The notes under the pieces: model-generated
The model's input: the letters and a program-made list of their open reading frames with translations, nothing else
Database searches by the model: none
What the model was told of the DNA's origin: nothing
NCBI GenBank assembly: GCA_017510725.1
Contig: JAFWMD010000056.1
Span: 1-64,000 of the forward strand
From: Mogibacterium sp.
GTDB lineage: Bacteria > Bacillota > Clostridia > Peptostreptococcales > Anaerovoracaceae
DNA length: 64,000 nucleotides
Direction: 5' to 3'
Shown here: positions 9,882-19,921 of the stretch, piece by piece
How the letters are laid out: each line of letters opens with the position of its first letter
Numbering within the stretch: the first letter of the stretch is position 1
Translations under genes and position numbers: made by a program

Positions 9882-10886
9882 CTATTCGTCTTCTCTTTTT
9901 TTCTTTGCAGCAAATACGATTGCTCCACAGGCAGCAGCTGCTGCAGCAGCCATGACAACGAGGCCGGTCGTTCCGCCCGGTATGCGGTCAGTAAAAGATG
10001 TTTCTCCCTCGATTCCGCTGTGTTTAGGTTCGATCCATTCAAGGTAAACCGGATCTCCATCCTTCAGTGTCTCCTCAATAGGGCCTCCCGATCTGTCCGC
10101 CATACTTATAGTCCTGTATTCCGGCAGCATTTCTTCTTCAGAAGGTTCAGGTTTTTCTATCGGAGGGTTTTTGATTTTTTGCTTTTTTGTCTTTTCTTTC
10201 TTTTCAGGAACAACCGGCTTTGCTTCATCTTCACAGATTTCTTCAACGCTTGCTGCATCTGCCTCAGTAGCTACAGCAACGAAGATAAGCTCCGGACTTA
10301 TCCTTTTATATGTTGAATAAGGTGCCGGTTTTTCATCCTCTGTATCCTCGTTTTCCTCTTCCTCTCCGGTTTCCGGAGTCTCCTCGAATACAGCCTCCTC
10401 GGTTTTCTCTCCTGTGTCTTCACTTTCATTTGTGATCATGAGATCCATGTAAAGTTTGACAGGCGCTCCATCGACAGGCTCCGCCTCGCGCAGGCTCATG
10501 AGTTCCTTTTCAGTCAGGAAAATGGTTCCGTTCTTTTTCTTCCAGTCAGTGATAGGAATAGCCTTGTGTGTCTCAAGCCTGCAATTCGCCTCTTTTATAT
10601 AAAGGCCTGCTTTTTCCAGTATTAACGAGGTGAGTTCTTCATCTGTTTTTTCCTCGATCTCTTTCGGTGTCAGCACTACATTGTGCTGCACGAAAAAGCA
10701 GTATACGCCTTCTTTGATACCCACCCTGTGGACTTCGCGCAAAGGCTTTTCCTGTTCCTTTTCATCATCAGCAAATGCAAATTGCGGAGATGCAAACATT
10801 ACTGCGAGCATCAATGCCAGCAGTGCTGAAGCAATTCTTATGCAGACGATCCTTCGTCTGTATGCTGTATCTTTTTCCTTTACCAT
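9882..10886 (-). CDS. Secreted, C-terminally membrane-anchored acidic protein, unknown function
   Basis: I do not recognise this family. The 334-residue product has a signal peptide (about 10-40, hydrophobic core then Ala-Phe-Ala), an outside domain (about 45-160), a low-complexity stretch rich in Glu, Asp and Lys/Pro (about 160-265), and a C-terminal Ala-rich membrane helix followed by KKKRED. There is no LPxTG sorting motif; the IPGGTTG sequence before the helix only resembles linkers seen ahead of anchors. It is cotranscribed after two MacB-like ABC fusions (18-base gap), so it may be their extracytoplasmic partner; that is inference. Confidence 0.7.
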   Translation of the reverse strand: MVKEKDTAYRRRIVCIRIASALLALMLAVMFASPQFAFADDEKEQEKPLREVHRVGIKEGVYCFFVQHNVVLTPKEIEEKTDEELTSLILEKAGLYIKEANCRLETHKAIPITDWKKKNGTIFLTEKELMSLREAEPVDGAPVKLYMDLMITNESEDTGEKTEEAVFEETPETGEEEENEDTEDEKPAPYSTYKRISPELIFVAVATEADAASVEEICEDEAKPVVPEKKEKTKKQKIKNPPIEKPEPSEEEMLPEYRTISMADRSGGPIEETLKDGDPVYLEWIEPKHSGIEGETSFTDRIPGGTTGLVVMAAAAAAACGAIVFAAKKKREDE

Positions 10887-10904
10887 AGTTATTGCCTTTC
10901 TGCG

Positions 10905-13403
10905 TCAGTTTACATCTGTGCGCGCAAGTATCGCAGCCGGACGTCTGATCAGCGTATGTATTACAGGCAGCAGCCCAAACAGCAGATTGAACGCAAATAT
11001 CAGTACAAGTGACGCAAGCACTGTCTGCGGATTGCAGATAAACATATTTGAGAGATAAGAGACGTTCTGCAGCTTGCTGATTACATAGTTCATCAACAGC
11101 CATCCAGGCACAGAAGCCATCGTGGTTATGGCAACGATCTCACCGGTGAACATCTTATAGATGTCGGATTTCTTCACTCCGATTGCCCGCAGGGTGCCCA
11201 CTTCCTTTATGCGTGAAAGGAACGACGCTCTCATCATCAGGAACACTTCTATCAGTGAGATGATTATGATAATGCCTCCTACAATCAGGAATGCACGTAC
11301 CATCGAAAGCTGGCTTTTCCTGTATTTGCTCTTCTGATACTTGTAAAGATCCCTGGCCTTTACACCATACCCTTTCATAGCTTCAACAGTCTCTTCCTTA
11401 TCACCGGCCGCCTTTACCGTCATGTTCTGCTGCTCCCCTATGAGCCGGTATTTTATTGTATTGTTATTAACGTAGAACTTTCCCTTGACGAAGTCGCTGG
11501 TATAATATCCGACTACTGTCAGCTTATGACCGTTGACCTTTGTTTTGATTTTGCTTCCGAGCTTCATGGACTTTGCATAATCATTGTCTACGAGCACCTC
11601 ATAATCGTTGTCAGGCCAGCTGCTGCCGTCAGTCAGCTGAAGCTCTTCCTTGTGAAGGCCAACGTCTATGAGTTTTTTAGGATCCGGAGCAGCCGCGACT
11701 GCGCCTTCTTCATCCAAAGCCTCCAGGTCGAGATCTTCTCCGTCATATCCGAATTCATCATCGTAGTAGTCATCGCTGTTATTGTTGGCAAGCATGTTTA
11801 TGAACATCGTTTTTGATGCATATATACAAGGGCTTGTTTTATCTGTTATACCGACTATGGTGAATTCCGGAAGATCCTTAAGCGTCAGATGACGCCCTAT
11901 CAGCTCATCAGGAGTTTTATAGCCGGCATGGATCATATCAGTGTTTTCTTCCTGAGCCCGCTTTATCAGCAATGCATCGAGCGCAACCTCATATCTGTTT
12001 TCAGGCAGTCTCCCGTATTTGATATCCTCTTCCCTGAGATCCTCATATGCACTGAGAGATCCGCTGAATACGGTCCCGCCCCATGACGTCTGCCAGTATT
12101 CGTCAAATTTCATACGCATGTTGATTATGCCGGATCCAGGCAGTGCATATTCTACCGTAGGATCTGACTCGATCTGAAGGTAATCGGCTACCGGTATTTT
12201 CTTCTGCACTACTCCTACATATGATTTGTCATCCTGTACGAATCTTTCATCCGGCATGTTAAGAATGCCTGCTATATTTGACACTGCGTACGTGATAAAC
12301 ATCGCAGAGATCAGGAATCCTGCAAGGAGCACCTTCTTCAGCACATGATAATTGGCTACAGTGCGGAATCCCGCCGCAAGCATCGTAAAGACGTTGTAGA
12401 TCGATGAGTGACGCAAAGGCCTTGAAGATACAAATTTCTCCGAATGGAACCTGCGGGCTTCTGCCTCTTCTGCAGTAAGTGCTCTGTAGTGATCATCCAC
12501 AAGCTCTATGCTCGAGTTCTCATCAACGATTTCCATTCTGCTCGCTGCATCCCGGGTCTGTATGAATAGATTGCCGCGGCTGATCACGATGTCGATATCC
12601 ATTTTTCCGCCGCTTTCATTGAACACCCGTATATTGTAATCATCGCTGCCAAAAGTTCTCTGATCCTTGATGTCCTTAAGGTATATCCTGTTCTCGATCC
12701 TGTAATCGAGGCCTTCAACGTTTTCGTTGATTTCATCGGAAATAACCTTGCCATCTCTCAGTCGGATGATCCTGTCAGCATAAAAGTCAGCCAGGTTCTC
12801 CTCGTGAGTTACAAGGATGACCAGCTTTTCGCGGGAGATCGACTTTATTATATTCATTACCTCGAGTGTATTGGCACTGTCGAGGTTTCCCGTAGGCTCG
12901 TCAGCTATGATTATGGCAGGATTCTTGACGATCGCGCGCGCTATTCCTACACGCTGGCGTTCTCCTCCGGAAAGCATGTCAGCGTAGCGCTTTCTGTAGC
13001 GGTACATACCGACGAGTTCAAGCGCGTACTCGACTTTCTCCTTGATTTCTTTCTCGTCCTTTATGCCAACCATCTTCAGCACCATGGCAACGTTGTCGAA
13101 TACTGTCATGGTATTGATGAGGTTGTAATTCTGGAATATGTATCCGATATTAAGATTACGGATCCTGTCGACAGCTCCGGCAGTTCTGCCTGTGATCTTC
13201 TGTCCGTTGATATATATCTTTCCTTTATCTGCCTTATCGAGGCCGCCTATCACGTTGAGTAGCGTTGTCTTACCGCAGCCGGAAGGTCCCAGCAGCGCGG
13301 TCAGTCCCGTCTCTCCGAATTCCAGAGAGGTATCGTTGATAACGTGGATCTGGTTTGACTTGCGGCGATAGAAATACTTATCTACATTCTGCAGTGTTAC
13401 CAT
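10905..13403 (-). CDS. MacB-like ABC transporter, fused ATPase and permease
   Basis: Membrane protein of 832 residues. The N-terminal ATPase has Walker A GPSGCGKT, signature LSGGERQ, Walker [12 protein letters not shown] and switch His VTHEE. After a linker (about 225-345) comes a first membrane helix (about 355-380), a large outside MacB-type domain, then three helices ending in a FtsX-type permease with the [15 protein letters not shown] segment. The outside domain contains an Asp/Glu-rich run near residues 540-570. ATG lies 3 bases after the stop of a homologous gene, so the two products may pair as a heterodimer. Such systems usually act in peptide defence or lipoprotein/peptide export; substrate unknown. 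Confidence 0.88.
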   Translation of the reverse strand: MVTLQNVDKYFYRRKSNQIHVINDTSLEFGETGLTALLGPSGCGKTTLLNVIGGLDKADKGKIYINGQKITGRTAGAVDRIRNLNIGYIFQNYNLINTMTVFDNVAMVLKMVGIKDEKEIKEKVEYALELVGMYRYRKRYADMLSGGERQRVGIARAIVKNPAIIIADEPTGNLDSANTLEVMNIIKSISREKLVILVTHEENLADFYADRIIRLRDGKVISDEINENVEGLDYRIENRIYLKDIKDQRTFGSDDYNIRVFNESGGKMDIDIVISRGNLFIQTRDAASRMEIVDENSSIELVDDHYRALTAEEAEARRFHSEKFVSSRPLRHSSIYNVFTMLAAGFRTVANYHVLKKVLLAGFLISAMFITYAVSNIAGILNMPDERFVQDDKSYVGVVQKKIPVADYLQIESDPTVEYALPGSGIINMRMKFDEYWQTSWGGTVFSGSLSAYEDLREEDIKYGRLPENRYEVALDALLIKRAQEENTDMIHAGYKTPDELIGRHLTLKDLPEFTIVGITDKTSPCIYASKTMFINMLANNNSDDYYDDEFGYDGEDLDLEALDEEGAVAAAPDPKKLIDVGLHKEELQLTDGSSWPDNDYEVLVDNDYAKSMKLGSKIKTKVNGHKLTVVGYYTSDFVKGKFYVNNNTIKYRLIGEQQNMTVKAAGDKEETVEAMKGYGVKARDLYKYQKSKYRKSQLSMVRAFLIVGGIIIIISLIEVFLMMRASFLSRIKEVGTLRAIGVKKSDIYKMFTGEIVAITTMASVPGWLLMNYVISKLQNVSYLSNMFICNPQTVLASLVLIFAFNLLFGLLPVIHTLIRRPAAILARTDVN

Positions 13404-13406
13404 GCC

Positions 13407-15665
13407 CTACGCCTCCTCTCTGTATGTGCCCATGGCCGAGCTCCTGAAGATGGATCTCATGAAACGGCCCGAGATAAGGACTGCCATTACGATCAATATG
13501 ATTGCAAGTATTATGTAGTCCCGCAGAGTCAGATACGTAAGATGATCCATGAGTTTTTCCGAATTTACTATGCCGATGCGGTTCAGATAAATGAACAGTA
13601 TGAACAGCGCATAAGCGATCATGCAGTCCAGTATCAGCTCGACCCTCATGATTCGCCGTGCGGGTTCCTTTCCCATTCCGAGCATCCTGACAGTCGCAAA
13701 GTATACACCTCTCGACTTAAGTATCAGCCTTATGACGAAATATGCTATGAAAAATACCGCAAGGCATACTATCACAGCCATAGGGAGCTGTATGATGCTT
13801 ACTATTTCTTCATTCATAAAATTGTTTATGTGATCCTTGAGAACGAGCACGTGATATCCACCCCTCTCAAGCATGTCCTTCATGCCCTCAGTATTCTTGG
13901 TATCATCAACAAAGACTGAAGCCTGGAAGCTCCCCTTCTCATACAGCCTTCTGAAATCCATCGGATTGATGTATATCTCGCCATCATGGTCTGCGAGGTT
14001 TTCAAGGCCGGTTTTTTTCTCAAATGTCTTTTCCCCATACGTACCCATGATCATCAGCGTCAGCTCCTGATCATAATACAGGGCTTTAGTCCGCAGTAAG
14101 ACTTCATTCCCGGCTGCATATCCTTTTTTAAACAGGGAGTCGTAGCTGGTCGGCAGCAGGATATACCCTTCCGGCACATTGTCATTGACAACAAGGCCGC
14201 CCTGCCCGACATATAAAGTCTCTTCCGATCCGTTGATCAGCATCGTGGTAGTACTGTTTGACGCATAAAGACCTTTGCGGATCTCTGCAATCGCCTTTTC
14301 GGAGAAATAGATCATGCTGCTTTCCGTGTAGGCAGAGTCTGTTTCACCCTCGTTCTCCATAAAAATGATACCGGCAACCTTGATGTTCTGTTCAAAACCT
14401 CCGTCTGTTGCAACAGTATATGTCTTACCTATAAGGTCCTCCGGTTTATCACCGAAAGTCCATCCATCGTTATAGCCTGAAAGCACCACTTCGTCATCAG
14501 CTTTCGGCATTCTGCCAAGATCCGGTTCCCTGTCAAGATTGCTTATGCTAAGAACATACCCGTAGAAGGAGAATGTATCATTCTCTATGTATACAGATGA
14601 ATCGTACAATATGTCTTCGCGGATAAATTTCTCCACATGAGGAGCGTTTTCAAGAGCTTCGTAATCTGCTTTCGTGAACGGAGTGCGGTCCTGCTTTTCA
14701 ACTACGATACGCTTTGGATCGTAATTCATGAAAAAGTTGTTCCAGCCTTCTTCTGCAACTGTATCCTTTTGCTTTTTTACCGTAACGTACTGTGCGCTTA
14801 CAGCGGCAACAACAAAAATGAATACCAGAAGAAGAAGAATGAACTTAGCAGGGAGATTGAAAGTATTGCGTACGCCCAGCTTCAGCTGTGTACCATAAGT
14901 TATGCTGTCTTTCTTTGCCCGGTGCTCCGTTCTTGAGCTTCTGTGACCGTAAGCAGGAGCTTCTTCCTTTACATTATGTATGGCTCCTGCACCTGTATCT
15001 TCAACGATCTTGCCGTCGTGCATCTTTATGATACGAGTGGCATGATCCCTGAACTGTTCGTAATTGTGGGTAACTACTATAACCAGCTTGTCTGAGGAGA
15101 TATCCGTCAGGAGATCAACGATTCCTTCAGCCGATTCACTGTCAAGATTTCCTGTCGGCTCATCAGCAACCAGTATCTTTGTATCCTTAGCCAGGGCTCT
15201 GGCAATCGCTACGCGCTGTTTCTGGCCTCCCGACAGCTTTGATACCTTGCGGTTTCTGAACTCGTAAAGACCTACCTTTTTTATGATATCGTTGACTTTC
15301 TGCCTGATTTCAGCCGGTTCGCAACCATCGATCTGCATTGCCAGCGCAACATTCTGATATACCGTGTAACTCGATACGAGGTTGAAGCTCTGGAAAATGC
15401 ATGAAATATACTGCTGTCTGTATGCTTCGAAGTCTGATGCAGTAAAGTGGCTCGTTTCATTGCCCTCTATGTACATCTCTCCTTCTTCATATGTGTCGAG
15501 ACCGGAAATGACATTCAGCAATGTCGATTTGCCGCTGCCCGATTCTCCTGTGATTACAACAAACTCGCCAGAGTCAAGATCCAGATTGACCTTGGATATT
15601 CCGCTGGCGATGATTCCTTTACTATAGTAATATTTAGAGACGTTTTTAAGTCTTATCATTCCCAT
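13407..15665 (-). CDS. MacB-like ABC transporter, fused ATPase and permease
   Basis: Paralogue of the next gene, 752 residues from the chosen start. ATPase: [38 protein letters not shown] linker (about 225-280) is followed by one helix (about 283-303), an outside domain and three C-terminal helices. The start at 15665 has GGAGG eight bases upstream; a longer open frame up to 15764 runs through the promoter and is discounted. First gene of the four-gene operon ending with lacZ. No two-component system of the BceRS type is visible next to it. Confidence 0.87.
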   Translation of the reverse strand: MGMIRLKNVSKYYYSKGIIASGISKVNLDLDSGEFVVITGESGSGKSTLLNVISGLDTYEEGEMYIEGNETSHFTASDFEAYRQQYISCIFQSFNLVSSYTVYQNVALAMQIDGCEPAEIRQKVNDIIKKVGLYEFRNRKVSKLSGGQKQRVAIARALAKDTKILVADEPTGNLDSESAEGIVDLLTDISSDKLVIVVTHNYEQFRDHATRIIKMHDGKIVEDTGAGAIHNVKEEAPAYGHRSSRTEHRAKKDSITYGTQLKLGVRNTFNLPAKFILLLLVFIFVVAAVSAQYVTVKKQKDTVAEEGWNNFFMNYDPKRIVVEKQDRTPFTKADYEALENAPHVEKFIREDILYDSSVYIENDTFSFYGYVLSISNLDREPDLGRMPKADDEVVLSGYNDGWTFGDKPEDLIGKTYTVATDGGFEQNIKVAGIIFMENEGETDSAYTESSMIYFSEKAIAEIRKGLYASNSTTTMLINGSEETLYVGQGGLVVNDNVPEGYILLPTSYDSLFKKGYAAGNEVLLRTKALYYDQELTLMIMGTYGEKTFEKKTGLENLADHDGEIYINPMDFRRLYEKGSFQASVFVDDTKNTEGMKDMLERGGYHVLVLKDHINNFMNEEIVSIIQLPMAVIVCLAVFFIAYFVIRLILKSRGVYFATVRMLGMGKEPARRIMRVELILDCMIAYALFILFIYLNRIGIVNSEKLMDHLTYLTLRDYIILAIILIVMAVLISGRFMRSIFRSSAMGTYREEA

Positions 15666-15702
15666 TCGGGTAACCTCCGGTAGGCAAAATCCTAACTTAT
15701 TG

Positions 15703-15711
15703 ATTATATCA
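15703..15711 (-). promoter_or_regulatory. Extended -10 promoter of the ABC/lacZ operon
   Basis: Minus strand TGATATAAT, an extended -10 with weak -35, 38 bases before the first ATG. Confidence 0.5.
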
Positions 15712-15800
15712 CGGACCTGCCTTTGAATGAACTGCTGCACCGATAAAACGATGCCCGCATACAATTATACATTCTTTTGTGATGAATATATGATTAATAA

Positions 15801-15840
15801 CGCAAACAAAAGAGACGCCCTGAATGATCAGGGCGTCTCT
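15801..15840 (-). terminator. Terminator of the transketolase/transaldolase operon
   Basis: 13-bp perfect stem (15811-15823 with 15828-15840, loop ATGA) followed on the minus strand by a T-rich tail. Confidence 0.9.
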
Positions 15841-15853
15841 TACAATTCTGATT

Positions 15854-16507
15854 CTATTCACCAAATACAGCCAGATAATCTGCTTTAAACTTCTCAATGC
15901 CGATATCTGTCAGCGGATGATTGATCATCTTCATGAGCACTCCGTAAGGTACTGTTGCGATATCTCCACCGGCAAGTGCGCAGTCTGTGACATGCATCGG
16001 ATTTCTGACACTGGCACAGATGATCTGTGTTTCTATGCCTGCGACAGCAAATATGTCCGCGATCTCTCTGATCAGATCGGTTCCCCTGACTGAAATGTCA
16101 TCGAGTCTTCCAAGGAACGGCGAAACATATGTTGCTCCTGCTCTTGCAGCAAGCAGCGCCTGATTTGCAGTAAAGATCAGAGTTACATTGGTCTTGATCC
16201 CTTCTGCTGACAGCACCTTGACCGCCTTCAGTCCTTCTGCTGTCATCGGGATCTTAACGACCATGTTAGGATGGATAGCAGCTATCTCACGTCCCTCTGC
16301 GATCATTCCCTCAGCGTCAGTGGTCGTAGCTTTTACCTCTCCGCTGATTGGTCCATCGACTATTTCCGTGATTTCCCTGATAACCTCTTTGAAGTCCCTG
16401 CCCTCTTTGGCAATCAGCGACGGATTCGTAGTTACACCGCAGATGATTCCCATATCATTGGCTTTCCTAATATCCTCTACCTTCGCTGTATCAATGAAAA
16501 ACCTCAT
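15854..16507 (-). CDS. tal: Transaldolase / fructose-6-phosphate aldolase family (TalC type)
   Basis: Small-form transaldolase, 217 residues, moving a dihydroxyacetone unit between sugar phosphates in the non-oxidative pentose phosphate pathway. It has the N-terminal MRFFIDTA, the GVTTNPSL segment, and the Schiff-base lysine in VVKIPMT (near residue 85). Size and motifs match the TalC/Fsa subfamily; the pathway context with transketolase favours transaldolase over the aldolase activity. AAGGAGGAG precedes ATG, 32 bases after the transketolase C-terminal gene. Confidence 0.93.
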   Translation of the reverse strand: MRFFIDTAKVEDIRKANDMGIICGVTTNPSLIAKEGRDFKEVIREITEIVDGPISGEVKATTTDAEGMIAEGREIAAIHPNMVVKIPMTAEGLKAVKVLSAEGIKTNVTLIFTANQALLAARAGATYVSPFLGRLDDISVRGTDLIREIADIFAVAGIETQIICASVRNPMHVTDCALAGGDIATVPYGVLMKMINHPLTDIGIEKFKADYLAVFGE

Positions 16508-16538
16508 TGCAACTCCTCCTTGTTCTTATAAATGCCTT

Positions 16539-17474
16539 TTACAGCCAGGCTTTTACAGTAGCAACAATATTCTCTGCCGAGAGTCCGAAATCCCTGAGCA
16601 GATCAGCTGCAGGTCCCGAGTGGCCGAATTCGTCGTTGACACCTATGCGGCGTACCGGAGTAGGCAGTTTCTCGCTGAGCAGTGAGCTGACAGCCTCGCC
16701 CAGACCTCCGATGATTGAGTGCTCTTCGCAAGTCACGATCTTTCCGCATTCTTCAGCTGCCTTGAGTACCAGTTCTTCGTCAAGAGGTTTTATAGTGGCC
16801 ATATTGATGACTCTCGCATTGATTCCCTCTGCCCGAAGCGCCTCTCCTGCCTTCATGGCTTCGCATACCATCAGGCCAGTAGCAATGATAGCTATATCGT
16901 TTCCGTCCTGAAGCACTTCTCCCTTGCCAATCTCAAATTTAAAATCATCATTGTGGAAAACAGGAACACCTGAACGTCCGAATCTCAGGTATACCGGACC
17001 TTCAAACTCATATGCAGCCTTTACTGCTGCGCGTGCTTCAACATCGTCAGCCGGACAGATAACTGTCATTCCCGGAATGCTGCGCATCAGAGCGAAGTCT
17101 TCACAGCACTGGTGGGACGCGCCGTCCTCTCCTACGGAAATACCACCGTGTGTAGCGCCGATCTTTACGTTCAGATGAGGATATCCGATCGAGTTGCGTA
17201 CCTGCTCAAACGCTCTTCCGGCTGCAAACATTGCAAATGTCGATGCGAACGGCACCATTCCCATCGAAGCTATTCCGGCAGCAACGGCCATCATGTTGCC
17301 CTCTGCGATACCGCAGTCAAAATGTCTGTCAGGAAATTCTTTTTTAAATGTGCTCGTCTTGGTAGCTCCTGCAAGGTCAGCGTCAAGAACGACCACGTCT
17401 GCATGCTCGCGTCCCAGTTCTACGAGCGCGTTGCCATAACTTTCTCTTGTTGCGATCTTCTTGATATCTGCCAT
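16539..17474 (-). CDS. Transketolase, C-terminal subunit
   Basis: 311-residue pyrimidine-binding plus C-terminal half of a split transketolase, which transfers two-carbon units between sugar phosphates using thiamine diphosphate. Visible are the E-rich DCGIAEGNM segment holding the catalytic Glu that activates the cofactor, GGISVGEDGASHQ, and a C-terminal Rossmann-like domain. The start at 17474 has GGAGG seven bases upstream and leaves a 1-base gap after the N-terminal subunit; a longer frame to 17558 overlaps that gene and is discounted. Confidence 0.94.
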   Translation of the reverse strand: MADIKKIATRESYGNALVELGREHADVVVLDADLAGATKTSTFKKEFPDRHFDCGIAEGNMMAVAAGIASMGMVPFASTFAMFAAGRAFEQVRNSIGYPHLNVKIGATHGGISVGEDGASHQCCEDFALMRSIPGMTVICPADDVEARAAVKAAYEFEGPVYLRFGRSGVPVFHNDDFKFEIGKGEVLQDGNDIAIIATGLMVCEAMKAGEALRAEGINARVINMATIKPLDEELVLKAAEECGKIVTCEEHSIIGGLGEAVSSLLSEKLPTPVRRIGVNDEFGHSGPAADLLRDFGLSAENIVATVKAWL

Positions 17475-17475
17475 A

Positions 17476-18321
17476 TTACATCGCCTCCACTTCTTCGAGC
17501 TGCTTTCCGAGTTCTGCCATCGCCTGTTCATATTGCTCATCGTTAGGCGCCTTGCCATGCCAGCCAGCCTGATCTTCCATGAAGCTTACTCCCTTGCCCT
17601 TAAGCGTCTTCATTATTATCGCAGTCGGCACGCCCTTTGTTTCTCTGGCATTGTTCAGAGCAGCCTCGATCTGATCGAAATCATGGCCGTCAATTTCTTC
17701 CACATGGAGTCCGAATGCCTTGAATTTATCAGGGATCGGATACGGATCGATAACATCTGCTATCCTTCCGTCGATCTGGAGATCATTGTTATCTACAATA
17801 ACGCACAGATTGTCAAGCTCGTAGTGATGAGCAAACATCATGGCTTCCCATACCTGACCTTCTTCGATCTCGCCATCGCCAAGCAGTGTATAAACTCTCA
17901 GATCCTTACCCTGCTTTTTAGCAGCCAGAGCCATGCCTGCAGCTGCAGAAACACCCTGTCCGAGGGATCCTGTAGACATGTCGACTCCAGGAGTTTCATT
18001 CATGTTTGGGTGACCCTGCAGACGGCTTCCGATGTGTCTGAGAGTTTTCAGTTCTTCCACAGGGAAGAAACCTCTCTGAGACAGAACCGAATACAGTCCC
18101 GGTGCGGTATGTCCCTTTGACAGAACGAATCTGTCTCTGTCCGGACATTTCGGATTTTCCGGGTCAATATTCATCTCTTTGAAATACAGATATGTGTACA
18201 TATCTGCTGCGGACAGGCTTCCGCCCGGATGACCTGACTTGGCGGAATGAGTGCCTTCAATTATCCCCATCCTCACCTTGCAGGCAATCTTCATCAATTC
18301 CTTTTTTTCTGATACTGTCAT
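17476..18321 (-). CDS. Transketolase, N-terminal subunit
   Basis: 281-residue thiamine-diphosphate-binding half. It shows the cofactor motif GDGEIEEGQVWEA...NN near residues 150-175 and the HxxxSGHPGGSLS segment near residue 28. AAGGAG stands ahead of the ATG. Together with the C-terminal subunit it should form the active enzyme; the split arrangement is common in Clostridia and archaea. First gene of a three-gene pentose phosphate operon. Confidence 0.94.
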   Translation of the reverse strand: MTVSEKKELMKIACKVRMGIIEGTHSAKSGHPGGSLSAADMYTYLYFKEMNIDPENPKCPDRDRFVLSKGHTAPGLYSVLSQRGFFPVEELKTLRHIGSRLQGHPNMNETPGVDMSTGSLGQGVSAAAGMALAAKKQGKDLRVYTLLGDGEIEEGQVWEAMMFAHHYELDNLCVIVDNNDLQIDGRIADVIDPYPIPDKFKAFGLHVEEIDGHDFDQIEAALNNARETKGVPTAIIMKTLKGKGVSFMEDQAGWHGKAPNDEQYEQAMAELGKQLEEVEAM

Positions 18322-18641
18322 AAAAATCTCCTTATCCGGTAATCATGTCTCCTGACTAAAGAGCCACGCTTTACGGCATCTGTATTGCATGTACACCGGT
18401 ATGCATGCAAAATGCCTATTTACACATTTATATTCTAACAATTGCATCGTTACATGAAAATACTAAATATTTTCTAATTTATGGATTATTTTTTTGCAAG
18501 GTTCCTGACCGATAAACGATCAGTAACTTTACAGTAAAAGGCGTTAAAAAAAGCTGTTTATTATTTGTCAGATATTGAAAGACCGGAACCTTTATGATAG
18601 CCTATCTGCCGTTCATTCCACTTGTTTTTGGAGGGATCATT
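18322..18641. promoter_or_regulatory. Divergent control region with a 26-bp dyad
   Basis: This 320-base gap separates transketolase (minus) from the ThrE exporter (plus). It holds a near-palindrome at 18385-18410 (arms TTGCATGTACACC and its near reverse complement, 11 of 13 matching), a plausible repressor or activator site for the transketolase operon. No convincing sigma-A promoter stands out on either strand, and no reading frame in it looks real. Confidence 0.5.
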
Positions 18642-19400
18642 GTGGACTATAAACAGATACTGAAAGTAATACTTGATATAGGTGAACAGATGATCAACAG
18701 CGGAGCTGAGATCGGACGTGTCGAAGACAGCATGTACAGGCTGTGCCGCAGCTATGGATTCATCAGGGTAAACTGCTGGGTCATCTCTTCAAATATACAG
18801 GCAACCGTGGAGACGCCTGATGGCGATATCTTCACTCAGATACGCCATGTGCCTGGCGGTGAAATGAATTTTGACAGGCTTGATTATCTAAACAGCCTGT
18901 CCCGAAAGGTATGCAGGGAAACACCCGATGCGCCGGAGCTAAGACGCAGACTTGAAGAAGTCCTCGCAAGACCTGCGCAGCCTAAATGGGTTCACTATCT
19001 GGCAGGTGTTCTCGGCGGTACGGGGTTTGCTGTTTTTTTCAACTGTGATCCGGCAGACAGCATTGTCGCTGTGATTGCATCCCTGATGATAGTTGCATTA
19101 GGAGATGCGCTTGGAAAGATCGAAACAAACCCGCTGATTTTTAACGCTATTATTTCATTTATAGTAGAAATATTTATTCTTCTGTCGGTCAGCCTCGGAC
19201 TTGGTCATCACTCCGGTAATATTACAGTCGGCGTAGTGATGCTTTTGATTTCCGGAATCGGCTTTACCAACGGAATCAGTGATTTGCTGCACAGAGATAC
19301 CTTGTCTGGCATTATCAACATATCCAAGGCAGTACTTGGTGCCACGGGTATCGCAATAGGGATAGCGCTCCCTATACTTCTTCTGAAGGGGGTGATGTAA
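18642..19400 (+). CDS. Threonine/serine exporter family, N-terminal (YjjP-like) component
   Basis: Inner-membrane exporter component of 252 residues. The soluble N-terminal part (about 1-110) carries the family's GAEIGRVEDSM and the Pro-Asp-Gly cytoplasmic region; about five membrane helices follow from residue 118. In Corynebacterium ThrE both halves are one protein; here, as in YjjP/YjjB, the C-terminal half is the next gene. Start set to GTG at 18642 because GGAGG lies six bases upstream; an in-frame ATG at 18594 lacks an RBS. Confidence 0.87.
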   Translation: MDYKQILKVILDIGEQMINSGAEIGRVEDSMYRLCRSYGFIRVNCWVISSNIQATVETPDGDIFTQIRHVPGGEMNFDRLDYLNSLSRKVCRETPDAPELRRRLEEVLARPAQPKWVHYLAGVLGGTGFAVFFNCDPADSIVAVIASLMIVALGDALGKIETNPLIFNAIISFIVEIFILLSVSLGLGHHSGNITVGVVMLLISGIGFTNGISDLLHRDTLSGIINISKAVLGATGIAIGIALPILLLKGVM

Positions 19401-19401
19401 T

Positions 19402-19860
19402 ATGATGGAGCTCACGCCCAGTCTCTTAGTTCAGCTCATATCATGTACAGCAGCCTGCGTAGGTTTTGCTTACTGGTTCAATGTAAAAGGAATCCAGGTA
19501 ATGTATGCAGGCATTGGTGCATTTTTCACCTGGCTTGTCTATGCCCTGCTATATAACGCCGGATACAGTAATTTCCTTGCAACACTTGTAGGATCAATAT
19601 TCGTAGCTGCATATGCACAGGTAATGGCCAGAGTAAACAAGGCTCCTGCAACCATATTCCAGACAGTATGTGCATTTCCTCTCGTACCGGGACCGAACCT
19701 GTACTACATGATGTACTGCATAGTAATGGAAGAACATGACATGGCAGTGTCTGAAGCACTCACTCTCGTTGTTACCTGTCTCGGGATCGCTCTCGGTTTC
19801 ATAGTTGTTGAGATCCTTAACAAGTACATTTTCAGACCGATATTAAACGCCGGCAGATAA
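19402..19860 (+). CDS. Threonine/serine exporter family, C-terminal (YjjB-like) component
   Basis: 152-residue, almost wholly hydrophobic protein with four to five helices, including the family's FPLVPGPNLYYMM segment near residue 93. It starts one base after the stop of the YjjP-like gene, with GGGGGTG upstream, so the two are cotranscribed and likely assemble as one exporter. Exported compound (Ser/Thr or short dicarboxylates such as succinate) cannot be told from sequence. Confidence 0.87.
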   Translation: MMELTPSLLVQLISCTAACVGFAYWFNVKGIQVMYAGIGAFFTWLVYALLYNAGYSNFLATLVGSIFVAAYAQVMARVNKAPATIFQTVCAFPLVPGPNLYYMMYCIVMEEHDMAVSEALTLVVTCLGIALGFIVVEILNKYIFRPILNAGR

Positions 19861-19876
19861 CTGCAGAAACTGAAAA

Positions 19877-19906
19877 AGCCGCTCTTTTGAGCGGCTCCTT
19901 TTTTTG
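19877..19906. terminator. Bidirectional terminator
   Basis: 8-bp stem AGCCGCTC-TTTT-GAGCGGCT with T-rich tails on both strands, between the exporter pair and the convergent symporter gene. Confidence 0.9.
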
Positions 19907-19921
19907 TAAGTGACTGCAAAA

